Shown here piece by piece: positions 24,499 through 34,200 of a stretch of DNA of 52,929 bases. Within the stretch, counting starts at the first letter, position 1. Each line of letters begins with the position of its first letter. The notes beneath the pieces are model-generated. The model was not told where the DNA came from, ran no database searches, and was given only the letters and a program-made list of their open reading frames with translations. This stretch comes from an uncultured Clostridia bacterium (GTDB lineage: Bacteria; Bacillota; Clostridia; TANB77; CAG-465), in the NCBI GenBank assembly GCA_934149365.1, contig CAKPEI010000008.1:1-52929 (forward strand), read 5' to 3'. The translations under genes and the position numbers were made by a program.

Positions 24499-26475
24499 AT
24501 GATAGTATATGAAGCGACAAAAGAGATATTTATTAATGATGTAATAAATAATCAAATAGCTGGTAGAATAGAACAATTATATAGACTAAGAGTGGGACAA
24601 AATGTTAATCCAAGAGAAAAAGAAGCTTGGAAGAATTCTATGATGTATATGAATAATGTTTTAAATGATGTTAGTATTCCAAATAATAGCGGGATAGCAA
24701 TAGAATTTAAAATTCCATATACTTCTAAAAGAATAGACTTTATTATAACTGGAAGAGATAAAGAAGGGAGAAACATTGCAATTATAGTTGAGTTAAAACA
24801 ATGGACAGAGGTTGAAATTGTTGAAGGTCAAGATGGTGTTGTTAGAACTTTTACAGGTGGTGCAATGAGAGAGGTTGCTCATCCATCTTATCAAGCATGG
24901 TCATATGCAGCGTATATTGAAGATTTTAATGAAAATGTTCAAAGAGATAATGTAAAATTATTACCCTGTGCATATTTACACAACTATGAAAATGTTGAAC
25001 CCAAAACTATATTATCAGACAAATATAAAGCTTATATTGAAAAAGCTCCTGTATTTATTAGTGGTGATGCTCTCAAATTAAGAGAATTCATTAAAAAGTA
25101 TGTTACAGAAGGTGATGACAAGGAAACATTATATTTAATTGAAAACGGAAAAATAAAACCTTCTAAATCATTACAAGATTGTATAGCAGGAATGGTAAAA
25201 CAAAATAAAGAATTTATATTATTAGATAATCAAAAAGTAGTATATGAAACAGCGATGGAAATGGCAAAGAAATCTAATGAAGATGGTAAAAAGAGATGTT
25301 TAATTGTTAAAGGTGGACCAGGTACAGGAAAAACAGTCTTAGCAATAAATCTACTATCAGATTTAACAAATAAGCCATATGAAATGGTATGTCACTATGT
25401 AACTAAAAATGCTGCGCCAAGAGCAGTATTTAAAGCTAAGTTAAAAGGAACAGAAAAGATATCTAAAATAGATAATATGTTTAAAGGTTCAGGAATATAT
25501 ACTGAAGCTAAAAAAGATGATGTGGGAGTAATTTTAGCAGATGAAGCACATAGGTTAAATGCAAAATCAGGTATGTTTAAGAATCAAGGAGAAAATCAAA
25601 TAAAAGAAATTATAAATGCAGCCAAGTTTTCAGTTTTCTTTATTGATGAAACACAAAGAATAGATATTTACGATATAGGTTCAGTTGCCGAAATTGAAAA
25701 ATACTTAGATGAATTCGGAATAGTAGGAGAAGAAAGAAAAATATTAGAGCTTGAATCTCAATTTAGATGTAATGGTTCAGATGGATATTTGGCATGGTTA
25801 GATGATGTGCTAGAAATAAGACAAACAGCTAATAATGATGGATTTGATATTGATTACGATATTCAAATAATGGATAATCCTAATGATGTTAAGGATAAAA
25901 TATTTGAATTAAATAAAATAAATAATAAGGCAAGATTATTGGCAGGATATTGTTGGAATTGGATTAAGGAAGGTAAAAATGATACGAAGGTTCACGATAT
26001 AGTTATACCAAAATATAACTTTGAAATGAGTTGGAATTTAGGAAGCAGTTCGACTTGGGCAATTGATCCTGAATCTGTAAATGAAGTAGGATGCATACAT
26101 ACATCTCAAGGATTAGAATTCGATTATGCAGGAGTAATAATTGGTAAAGATTTGAGATATGAAAATGGTAAAATTATTACTGACTATACAGAAAGAGCAA
26201 GTACAGACAATTCTTTAAAAGGAATTAAGAAAATGTACAAAGAAAATCCTGAAAAAGCATTAAAATTAGCTGATGAAATTATAAAAAATACATATAGAAC
26301 TCTTATGACTAGAGGACAAAAAGGATGCTATATCTATTGTGAGGACAAGCCATTAGCTAAGTATTTAAAAAGAAGAATAAATGGATGTAATGGAATTACT
26401 TATGCAATAGATGAGAATGAAGAAAGTTACGGAATGATGGTTGCTGAAGATAGTGAAGAATATAAATATGAATAG
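24499..26475 (+). CDS. PD-(D/E)XK nuclease fused to DUF2075 helicase-like ATPase
   Basis: 658 aa. Residues about 60-110 (IAIEFKIPYTSKRIDFIITG, then IAIIVELKQW) give the D...ExK of a restriction-type nuclease. Walker A is VKGGPGTGKTVLAINLL near residue 272; Walker B is GVILADEAHRLN. Later motifs are FFIDETQRI, LESQFRCNGSDGYLAW, and VGCIHTSQGLEFDYAGVIIG, which includes the helicase motif V region. RTLMTRGQKGCYIYC is motif VI. The family (DUF2075, Schlafen-like) is frequent in defence islands. DNA or RNA cleavage coupled to ATP hydrolysis is inferred. Confidence 0.83.
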   Translation: MIVYEATKEIFINDVINNQIAGRIEQLYRLRVGQNVNPREKEAWKNSMMYMNNVLNDVSIPNNSGIAIEFKIPYTSKRIDFIITGRDKEGRNIAIIVELKQWTEVEIVEGQDGVVRTFTGGAMREVAHPSYQAWSYAAYIEDFNENVQRDNVKLLPCAYLHNYENVEPKTILSDKYKAYIEKAPVFISGDALKLREFIKKYVTEGDDKETLYLIENGKIKPSKSLQDCIAGMVKQNKEFILLDNQKVVYETAMEMAKKSNEDGKKRCLIVKGGPGTGKTVLAINLLSDLTNKPYEMVCHYVTKNAAPRAVFKAKLKGTEKISKIDNMFKGSGIYTEAKKDDVGVILADEAHRLNAKSGMFKNQGENQIKEIINAAKFSVFFIDETQRIDIYDIGSVAEIEKYLDEFGIVGEERKILELESQFRCNGSDGYLAWLDDVLEIRQTANNDGFDIDYDIQIMDNPNDVKDKIFELNKINNKARLLAGYCWNWIKEGKNDTKVHDIVIPKYNFEMSWNLGSSSTWAIDPESVNEVGCIHTSQGLEFDYAGVIIGKDLRYENGKIITDYTERASTDNSLKGIKKMYKENPEKALKLADEIIKNTYRTLMTRGQKGCYIYCEDKPLAKYLKRRINGCNGITYAIDENEESYGMMVAEDSEEYKYE

Positions 26476-26482
26476 TATCAAA

Positions 26483-26520
26483 AGCAGAATTTTTAATAGA
26501 AGTTAAATTTTCTGCTTTTT
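26483..26520 (+). terminator. Terminator after the nuclease-helicase
   Basis: AAGCAGAATTT and AAATTTTCTGCTT pair with a small bulge, followed by TTT. Similar bases recur at 30925-30960, perhaps a duplicated flank. Confidence 0.55.
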
Positions 26521-26582
26521 CTGACAGATTTTGACAAAATTTTCAAAGAAAAAATTATATAATAATATAAGAGGTGAGATTT

Positions 26583-29195
26583 ATGGAAAATAATAAATTA
26601 GCGGAATTTTATAAGTGCGCTCTACAGGTAAATTGTTATGATTATATAAAAAATAGAGGACAGAAACATAATTATTCAGAAGATGATTATAACAATGAAA
26701 TTTTAAAGTATTGTATAGAAGAAAACATAAAAGTTGTTGGGTTGGCTGATCATGCAACAATAGAACAACAAGATAAAATAAAACAATTATTAAGTAAAAA
26801 TGGAATTGTTGTTTTTAATGGATTTGAAATTGCAAGTTCTGAAAAAATTCATATAGTATGTTTATTTCCAGAAGATACTAAAAAAGAAACTATTATAAAA
26901 TGTATGGGAGCATTAGAAATAGAAGAACCGTCATATGTAAGTTCAAAAACTATTTTAGAAATAATTAATATTGTAGAAAATAGATATTATGGAATTTGTT
27001 ATTTGGCTCATATAACAGATGAAAATGGTATATTAAATAAAGGAAAAATGAACCATATCTGGAAAGATGAAAAAGTAAAAATATGTCAGATCAGTTCAAC
27101 AATAGAACAAGTAGATAGTAAATATAAAAACATAGTTAACAATACAAACCCGCAATATAAAAGAGAAAAAGAAATGGTATTTATTAATGCTAAAGATATA
27201 TGTAAGCCAGAGGATTTAAAAATTAAAGAAAGTTGTTCTTATATTAAAATGTCAAAACCTTGTTTTGCTAGCTTTAAGATGGCATTTTGTGATCCTAGTT
27301 CTAGAGTTAAATTAAGTAGTGATTTAAATCAAAAATTTTATACATATATTGAAACAATCAGTATATATGGTGGATATTTAGATGGACTTAATATGACTAT
27401 TTCAAAGCACTTAAATACAATTATTGGGGGAAGAGGTACTGGAAAATCTACATTATTAGAGATTGTTAGATATGCACTAGGAATTAGTCCTAAAAGTGTA
27501 GATGCTAAAAAAGATATAGATCAGCTAATTAAAAGTAATTTTGGAAGTGATTCAAGAATAGAGATAGTTATTTCAACTAATAAATATCAAGGTAAAAAAT
27601 ATAAATTAATAAAGAGATATGCAAAACCTATTGTACTAGAAGACATGGAAACCAATACAGTATCCAATTTGTTAGTTGAAAATATAATTCCTAAAATTGA
27701 GATATATGGTCAAAATGAAATACTAGAATTAATAAAAAATGAGGATTCAAAAATTCAAATTTTGAATAGATTTTTTATAGAAGACAATAATTATGAGAAA
27801 AATAAGAGTGAAATTATTAAAAAATTAAGTGATAATGCGATTAGTTTAAATGAACTATATATAAAAAAGGATATAAACGAAAGTGATATTAATAAGTTAC
27901 CAAGATTAATTGAAGAAGAAAAATTTTATAAAGAAATAGGTATTGAAGAAAAAGCAAAAGTAGTGGCCAATAATCAAAAAGAAGAAACAAGAATAAATGA
28001 ATTGGTAAAAAATATAGATGATTTTACTATAGATTCAAAAAATATATCATCTAATATTGACCAAGAATTCTTGAAAGATATTATAAATAAAGAAGAGATA
28101 AGGCAAATAGATGAATTGCTAGAAGAGTTTAATAAAGATATCAATGATAAAATAAAGTCTATTATACAAAATAAGCAAGAATTAAAAGCCAAAATTCAGT
28201 TAATAGAAGGAAATTTATTAAAAAAGCATGAAGAAGATAAGGTAAAGATAAATAAAGAAATTAGTACAGTTAAGGATATGCAAGGTAAAACTGCACAAGA
28301 ATTATTAGGTGAATATCTTAAAATAGTAAAAGATATAGAAATCATAAAGCCAAAAGCAAATATAAATAAGGATTGTGTGGAAGCAATAAAACAATTAGAA
28401 CAGGAAAGAAACAATTTATTAGAAGAGCTAGCTAAGAACAAAGATAAACATAATGATGATATGAGAAAAATTATAAAAAAAATTAATAATAAACAATTGA
28501 AAAACAAAGTAAAAATAGAAATATATAAAGAAAAAAATAGAGAAGAATTAATACAATATTTAGCAAAAAAAGAAGGCCTTGCAGAGAAAGGCTTAGATTG
28601 GATTAATGAAGTTAATGATTTTTCGATTGAATCTTTTATAAAAAATATAGAAGAGGGAAAAGAAAAACTTTTAGAAGAATACAAAAAATATGGATTAACA
28701 GATGGAAAAGCAGATATACTATCTAAAATTTCTAAAAAAGAAATATTTGAATTGCAATGTATAGAATTAAAAGATATAATTGATATTCAATTATTTATAG
28801 AAAATAAAAATGAATTTAAATCATTAAATAAATTATCAAAAGGACAACAATGCACAGCTATTTTATACATTTTGTTGTTAGAAAATGTTGATCCACTTAT
28901 AATAGATCAGCCAGAGGATAATTTGGACAATTCATTTATAAGCTCGGATTTTATAGATGTATTAAGAGAAAATAAAATGAAGAGACAATTTATTTTTGCA
29001 ACACATAATGCTAATATTCCAGTGTTTGGAGACTCTGAATGTATAATTGTAATGGAGGAAGAACAAGGACATGGGATTAATAAAGAAGAAAATATTGGTT
29101 CAATAGATGATGATAAAGTACGAGATTGTGTAATTAATATTCTTGAAGGTGGTAGAGATGCATTTTCAATGAGAAAAGAAAAATATGGAATATAA
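26583..29195 (+). CDS. PHP-domain plus SMC-like ATPase, TrlF/Ppl type
   Basis: 870 aa from the ATG at 26583, behind AGAGGTGAG. The N-terminal 250 residues are PHP-like (VVGLADHATIEQQDKI, FNGFEIASSEKIHIVCLF). The first PHP metal motif, normally LHxHT, reads LQVNCYD here, so two metal-binding His are lost. The rest is an SMC/RecN-type ATPase: Walker A IIGGRGTGKSTLLEIVRY (about residue 280), long coiled coils, signature LSKGQQCTAILYILLLE and Walker B PLIIDQPEDNLDN. TrlF-like and Ppl single-gene antiphage proteins share this layout. It follows the MazG operon with its own terminator between. Confidence 0.83.
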   Translation: MENNKLAEFYKCALQVNCYDYIKNRGQKHNYSEDDYNNEILKYCIEENIKVVGLADHATIEQQDKIKQLLSKNGIVVFNGFEIASSEKIHIVCLFPEDTKKETIIKCMGALEIEEPSYVSSKTILEIINIVENRYYGICYLAHITDENGILNKGKMNHIWKDEKVKICQISSTIEQVDSKYKNIVNNTNPQYKREKEMVFINAKDICKPEDLKIKESCSYIKMSKPCFASFKMAFCDPSSRVKLSSDLNQKFYTYIETISIYGGYLDGLNMTISKHLNTIIGGRGTGKSTLLEIVRYALGISPKSVDAKKDIDQLIKSNFGSDSRIEIVISTNKYQGKKYKLIKRYAKPIVLEDMETNTVSNLLVENIIPKIEIYGQNEILELIKNEDSKIQILNRFFIEDNNYEKNKSEIIKKLSDNAISLNELYIKKDINESDINKLPRLIEEEKFYKEIGIEEKAKVVANNQKEETRINELVKNIDDFTIDSKNISSNIDQEFLKDIINKEEIRQIDELLEEFNKDINDKIKSIIQNKQELKAKIQLIEGNLLKKHEEDKVKINKEISTVKDMQGKTAQELLGEYLKIVKDIEIIKPKANINKDCVEAIKQLEQERNNLLEELAKNKDKHNDDMRKIIKKINNKQLKNKVKIEIYKEKNREELIQYLAKKEGLAEKGLDWINEVNDFSIESFIKNIEEGKEKLLEEYKKYGLTDGKADILSKISKKEIFELQCIELKDIIDIQLFIENKNEFKSLNKLSKGQQCTAILYILLLENVDPLIIDQPEDNLDNSFISSDFIDVLRENKMKRQFIFATHNANIPVFGDSECIIVMEEEQGHGINKEENIGSIDDDKVRDCVINILEGGRDAFSMRKEKYGI

Positions 29196-29223
29196 GGCGA
29201 GAAGTAATTCTAATTTTTATTAA

Positions 29224-29304
29224 TTTCACATAACATCCTATAGTTAGTGAACTTCCATTAACAAATTCCATTCTTATAACACTTTTAATTTCAATAATCG
29301 CATT
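29224..29304 (-). pseudogene. Frameshifted remnant of a paralogue of the 30316-30609 gene
   Basis: On the minus strand the bases match the 3' end of the gene at 30316-30609 over about 75 bases. The peptide VNGSSLTIGCY aligns with FFDGSQIAMGCF, and KCYKNG aligns with KYYMNG in another frame, so a one-base indel has broken it. No start or 5' half remains. The remaining bases of 29196-29387 hold no gene. Confidence 0.6.
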
Positions 29305-29387
29305 AATATAAAAAATTAATAAAAGTTTTAAAGTTAACTATATATATTGAACTATATAATATATAATTTTGTTAAGGTGATGTAATT

Positions 29388-29585
29388 ATGAGAAAAATAA
29401 TATCAAATAAAATTCAATGCAAACATTGTGGAGAAATAATAGAATCAAAAAGTATACATGATTTTGTATGGTGTAAATGTGGTTCTTGTGCTGTAGATGG
29501 TGGTAAATATCATTTAAGTAGATCATTTAAAACATCTAAAGAGAAAGATTATATTGAATTAAGTGAAATTGAAGAAATAGAATAA
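29388..29585 (+). CDS. Small zinc-ribbon protein, DUF7695-like
   Basis: 65 aa. CKHCGEIIESKSIHDFVWCK and CGSCAVDGGKYHLSR give four or more cysteines in a CxxC...CxCGxC arrangement followed by the DGG motif, as in DUF7695 proteins. An acidic tail (ELSEIEEIE) follows. Probably a zinc-binding cytoplasmic protein, of unknown function. TAAGGTGATGT precedes the start. Confidence 0.7.
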   Translation: MRKIISNKIQCKHCGEIIESKSIHDFVWCKCGSCAVDGGKYHLSRSFKTSKEKDYIELSEIEEIE

Positions 29586-29629
29586 TTTAAAAGAGATTTA
29601 TAAATTTTGAAAGAGAGAAGCATAAAAAG

Positions 29630-30262
29630 ATGGAACAATATGATGAAATAGTAAGTAAGCTTAATTGTATTTCTGATAGTTATAAAAAATATATGTTTGA
29701 TTATTTGAAAAAAGATAATATAGTAATTTATATAAAAACATCATTGATTTTTTCGGTTTTACAAAGAAGTTTAGCTATGATAGATGCATATAGTAAGTTG
29801 TTAAAAACTAATAATATAATGGTATTAAATTCAATTGCAAGAACACAGATAGATAATTGTATATTTATTTATGGGGTGTACATATTAATTAATAATAATG
29901 AAAATATTAATGATATATATCATAATTTTATTAAAAATAATAAAAAACTTAGTAATTATAAAATTAAAAATAAACAATTACGCGATTCATATATTGTATC
30001 AGAGATAGATAAAGTTTATAGTAGATTTGAGGATATGTATAAATTTTATTGTAGATTTGTTCACTGTTCTGATAGTGCATTTTTATATTCCACAAGTATT
30101 ATAGGAGAAGTAGTAGAATTTTCGTTGACAACAAATTTTGAAAGATTTTCTAAACAATGTTTAATAAATGCTGATACATTTTTAGTAATTAGTAAGTTAG
30201 TTTTGACTTTAATAAAGCAGTTTTGGACAGAAATGGATAAAGGAAATAGATTAAGTAAATAG
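29630..30262 (+). CDS. All-alpha protein, HEPN-like candidate
   Basis: Unrecognised with certainty, 210 aa. It is helical throughout, with LIFSVLQRSLAMIDAYSKLL near the start, NSIARTQIDNCIFIYGVYIL in the middle and FYCRFVHCSDSAFLY at about 145-160. The R(x)3-5H pattern in the last block recalls HEPN or DUF5677-type proteins of defence loci, which include RNases. The start follows AGAGAGAAG. A strong terminator ends it. Confidence 0.5.
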   Translation: MEQYDEIVSKLNCISDSYKKYMFDYLKKDNIVIYIKTSLIFSVLQRSLAMIDAYSKLLKTNNIMVLNSIARTQIDNCIFIYGVYILINNNENINDIYHNFIKNNKKLSNYKIKNKQLRDSYIVSEIDKVYSRFEDMYKFYCRFVHCSDSAFLYSTSIIGEVVEFSLTTNFERFSKQCLINADTFLVISKLVLTLIKQFWTEMDKGNRLSK

Positions 30263-30283
30263 AAATTTATAACTAGAGTAATT

Positions 30284-30315
30284 GAAGAGGTTGAAGTTTA
30301 TTCAACCTCTTTTCA
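30284..30315. terminator. Bidirectional terminator near the element's right end
   Basis: GAAGAGGTTGAA and TTCAACCTCTTTT pair around GTTTA, with A and T runs, between two convergent genes. Confidence 0.85.
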
Positions 30316-30609
30316 CTATTCTTCAAAACATCCCATAGCAATCTGACTTCCATCAAAAAATCCATTCATATAATACTTTTCATTCCAATAGAAAAGATAA
30401 TCCATAAAATTCTCATCAAGCTTATTTAACTGCGTCTGTACATATTTTTTATTACACTCAGGTACATTTCTTAAAATATTTTCAGCTATTTCATCAAAAT
30501 AAATCCAATGTTTTTTATCTTCAGCAGATTTTAAAGCAGAGATATCTTCATCTCTATAAATAAACCAATCTTTCAAAATATCATCATTAACTTCTCTTAA
30601 ATTTTTCAT
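30316..30609 (-). CDS. Small acidic hypothetical protein
   Basis: 97 aa from ATG at 30609 (minus strand), behind GGAGGTTTTATT; a longer frame upstream has no site. The sequence is acidic and rich in aromatic residues (DWFIYRDEDISALKSAEDKK, YLFYWNEKYYMNGFFDGSQ). No family is recognised. A broken second copy lies 1.1 kb to the left, so the gene was once duplicated within this end of the element. The 606 bases from 30610 to 31215 hold the right attachment repeat and the cas12a leader, with no other gene seen. Confidence 0.6.
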   Translation of the reverse strand: MKNLREVNDDILKDWFIYRDEDISALKSAEDKKHWIYFDEIAENILRNVPECNKKYVQTQLNKLDENFMDYLFYWNEKYYMNGFFDGSQIAMGCFEE

Positions 30610-30811
30610 AATAAAACCTCCAAAATAATTCTTAATTTTATAGAAGATTACAGCAAATTTTATCAAATAAAATTGGGAAAATTTTGGAAAGAATTGCTTC
30701 CAAAAACATCCTAAAATTGCATAAAAGTTCAACAAACTAAATCTTCTATAAATGGCTAAATACCAACAAAAACTTGAACTTCCATAAATCTTCAAAAGTG
30801 CCTTTGCCGGC

Positions 30812-30828
30812 GCTCATAACCCGAAGGT
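30812..30828 (+). repeat. Putative right attachment repeat
   Basis: GCTCATAACCCGAAGGT, identical to the anticodon-arm region of common tRNA-Met genes and 15 of 17 to the left copy. No T arm follows. It lies between the small gene at 30316 and cas12a. Confidence 0.45.
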
Positions 30829-31216
30829 ATCTACTTCTATTTCATGGCTATTACTTAATCAAAAATGTAACACGCAGTAACACTATTATTGGGCAATAAA
30901 ATGAATGATTATAAAATTTAAAAATTCTGCTTTTTATGCCATTATTCGACAAAATTCGAAAAGGAGTATGTTATATAATTTTTACAGCAGATTTATGAAA
31001 AAAATATATTAGGGAAAAGTTAACGAAGACATTACTTTTTCGTAGTATTATACAATAGAACATCAAGAAAAGAAAATATATGTCAAATGTTTTGGATTAT
31101 CAATTGCTATAAGGATAAAAATGAATTAATAAAAAGAAAGTAGCTATATATAATAGAACTAGAAAAATATAAATTATATATTTAATTGTATAAGTAAAAT
31201 TAAGGAGGAAATGTAT

Positions 31217-34200
31217 ATGTATGAGAAATTTATAAGGATGTATCCCGTAAGTAAGACGTTGAGGTTTGAACTTAAACCAGTAGGTAAAACATTGGAGAAT
31301 ATCAAAAAAAATAATATTATAAAGAAGGATGAGGACAGAGTACAAGCATACAAAGTAGTTAAGAGTTATATAGATTCTTATCATAAAGAATTTATTGATA
31401 GAGTATTGTCAAAATATTCGTTTGATGAAGGAAAAATAGAAAAATACTATGAACTTCTACTAGATACTGATTACGGTGATGAGATAGAAAAAATAAAAAA
31501 AGAATTAAGAGTAGACTTAATAAAAGCATTTAAAAAAGAAAAAGATTTTAAGGATTTGTTCACAAAAGAAATGATTGAGCATAAGCTACCAAATTTTTTA
31601 AAGGAAGAAACAGAATTAGAAGAGGTAAGCAAATTTAATAAGTTTACGACATATTTTACTACATATTTCGAAAACAGAAAAAATATGTATAGTCCAGAAG
31701 CAAAGTCAACTAGTATAGCATATAGAATTGTAGATGAAAATCTACCTATGTTTATAAATAATATTAAATTGTATAATTATGCAATAACCTTGTTAGATTC
31801 CGAAAATATAAAAAAAATAAATACAGAATTATTACCAATTTTAAGAATAAATGATACATCAGAATTATTTAGATTAGAAAGCTTTAGTAAAGTACTAACT
31901 CAAAAACAAATAGAAACATATAATAATTTAATAGGTGGGGTAAGTCTAGAAAAAGATGTTAAAATAAAAGGATTAAATGAGTACATAAATGAATATAGGC
32001 AGAAACATCCAGAGAATAACAAAATTGCTAAACTAAATCCTTTGTATAAACAAATATTAAGTGATACGACATCCATTTCTTTTATAGTGGACAAGTATGA
32101 AAAAGATAATCAAGTTATAGAAAATTTAAAAATTTTAGAAAATGGATTTAATGACATAAAAGACGAACTGAAAGATACAATTAAGCAGATTGAAAAATTT
32201 GAACTAGATAAAATTTATGTAACCAATAATTTAAGTATTACAGATATATCAAATAAATTATATGGTGATTGGAGAAAGATAACAGATTCTTTAAATGATT
32301 GGTATGATATTAATATAGGGAATAGTTCAAAAATTAAAAATGAACAATATGAGGAAAAAAGGAAAAAGTACTTTAAAGGAATAAAAGCATTTTCCATTAA
32401 ACAACTAAATGAGATTACATCTAATATAGAAAATCATATAAATGTTGAGCAATATTACATAGATAATATTTGTGGAACAAATGGTATAGTATCTAGCATT
32501 GAGAAAAAATATAATAGTATTAGTGAGATAGTTTTATTTGAGTATCCGCAAAATAGGAATTTAAAACAGGATGATGATACTATATTTAAAATCAAGGATT
32601 ATTTAGATTCTATAAAAGAATTACAGTCGGTTATAAAAACATTCTTAGGTGTTAGATTTGAAGAAAAATTCGATAAAGATAATAGTTTTTACCAAAAAAT
32701 GTATGAAATATGGGACAAGCTTTTAATTGTGAATGTGATATATAACAAAACTAGAAATTACTTAACAGGTAAAACATATTCTATGGATAAAATTAAGTTA
32801 AACTTCAATGCTCCAACACTTTTAAATGGTTGGGATGTTAATAAAGAATCTAGTAATAAAGGTGTTATCTTAAGAAAAAATAATTTGTATTATTTAGTAA
32901 TTATGAATAAGAATTTTAAGGGAGAGTTAAAAAAATCTAACAGTTTAAGAGAAAATGATTATGAAAAAATGGATTATAAACTTTTGCCAGGAGCAAATAA
33001 AATGTTACCGAAGGTTTTCTTTTCAAAGAAAAACGAAGATGTATTTACTCCATCAAATGAGCTTCTTAGGAAATATAATGCAGATATGCATAAAAAGGGA
33101 GAAAATTTTGATTTGAAATTCTGCCACGAGTTAATAGATTATTTTAAACAGTGTTTGGAAAAACATGAAGATTGGAAAGATTTTAGTTTTAAATTTTCTG
33201 ATACTAGTACATATAAAGATATAAGTGAATTTTATAAAGAGGTTGAAAATCAGGGATATAAAATTACGTTTTCCGGTGTTGATAAAGACTATATAGACAG
33301 CTTAGTAGAGGAAGGGAAGATCTTTTTATTTCAAATATATAATAAGGATTTTTCTGACAAAAGTCACGGAAGGAAAAATTTGCACACTATATATTGGAAT
33401 ATGGTATTTGACAGTGCAAATTTAGTTGATATTGTATATAAACTAAACGGTGAAGCAGAGGTGTTCTTTAGAAAAGCATCTCTTCCGTACAAAGTTACGC
33501 ACCCTGAGAACATGCCAATAAAAAATAAGAATGAGAATAATCTAAAAAAAGAAAGTGAGTTTAACTATGATTTAATAAAGGATAAAAGATATACAGAGGA
33601 CAAGTTTTATTTACATGTACCAATTACTATGAATTTTATAAATAAAAATATAAAAAACTCTGATATTAATGAAATAGTAAACAGAGAAATAAAGAAAAAT
33701 GACGATAATTATATAATTGGTATAGATAGAGGAGAAAGACATCTTTTATACTTAGTATTAATAGATTCAAAAGGCAATATTATAGAACAAGAAACTTTGA
33801 ATATTATCTCAAATGAATATAATGGAAATAAATATACTACAAATTATCATGAATTATTAGATAAAAAAGAAAAAGAAAGAGGAGAAGCAAGGCAAACTTG
33901 GCAAACTATTGAAAATATCAAAGAATTAAAAGAAGGCTTTTTAAGTCAAGCCATTAATAAGATAACAGATTTGATGATAAAATATAATGCTATCGTAGTT
34001 TTGGAAGACTTAAATTTTGGATTCATGAGGGGAAGACAAAAAGTAGAAAAACAGGTATATCAAAAATTTGAAAAGATGCTTATAGATAAATTGAATTATT
34101 TAGTAAAGAAAAATATTGATATAAATGAATGTGGTGGTGCCTTAAAGGCTTATCAGTTAACGAAGAAATTTGAAAGCTTTAAAAAAATAGGAAAACAAAA

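Larger units (their letters stand above)
17947..30828. mobile_element. Integrated element with integrase, excisionase and defence cargo
   Basis: Bounds are set by 17-bp tRNA-Met-like direct repeats (17947-17963 and 30812-30828, 15 of 17 identical). The integrase lies just inside the left end and reads outward, as is usual. Excisionase, a shortened phage replication gene and tnpV follow, then a toxin-antitoxin pair and two probable antiphage modules. No conjugation, relaxase or capsid genes are seen, so the element is either mobilised by others or decayed. The right edge is less certain than the left. Confidence 0.55.

Noticed and set aside
30946..30979. A cas12a promoter formed by TCGACA and TATAAT.
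   Set aside because: The spacing is 22 bases, too long; the true cas12a promoter could not be fixed by eye.
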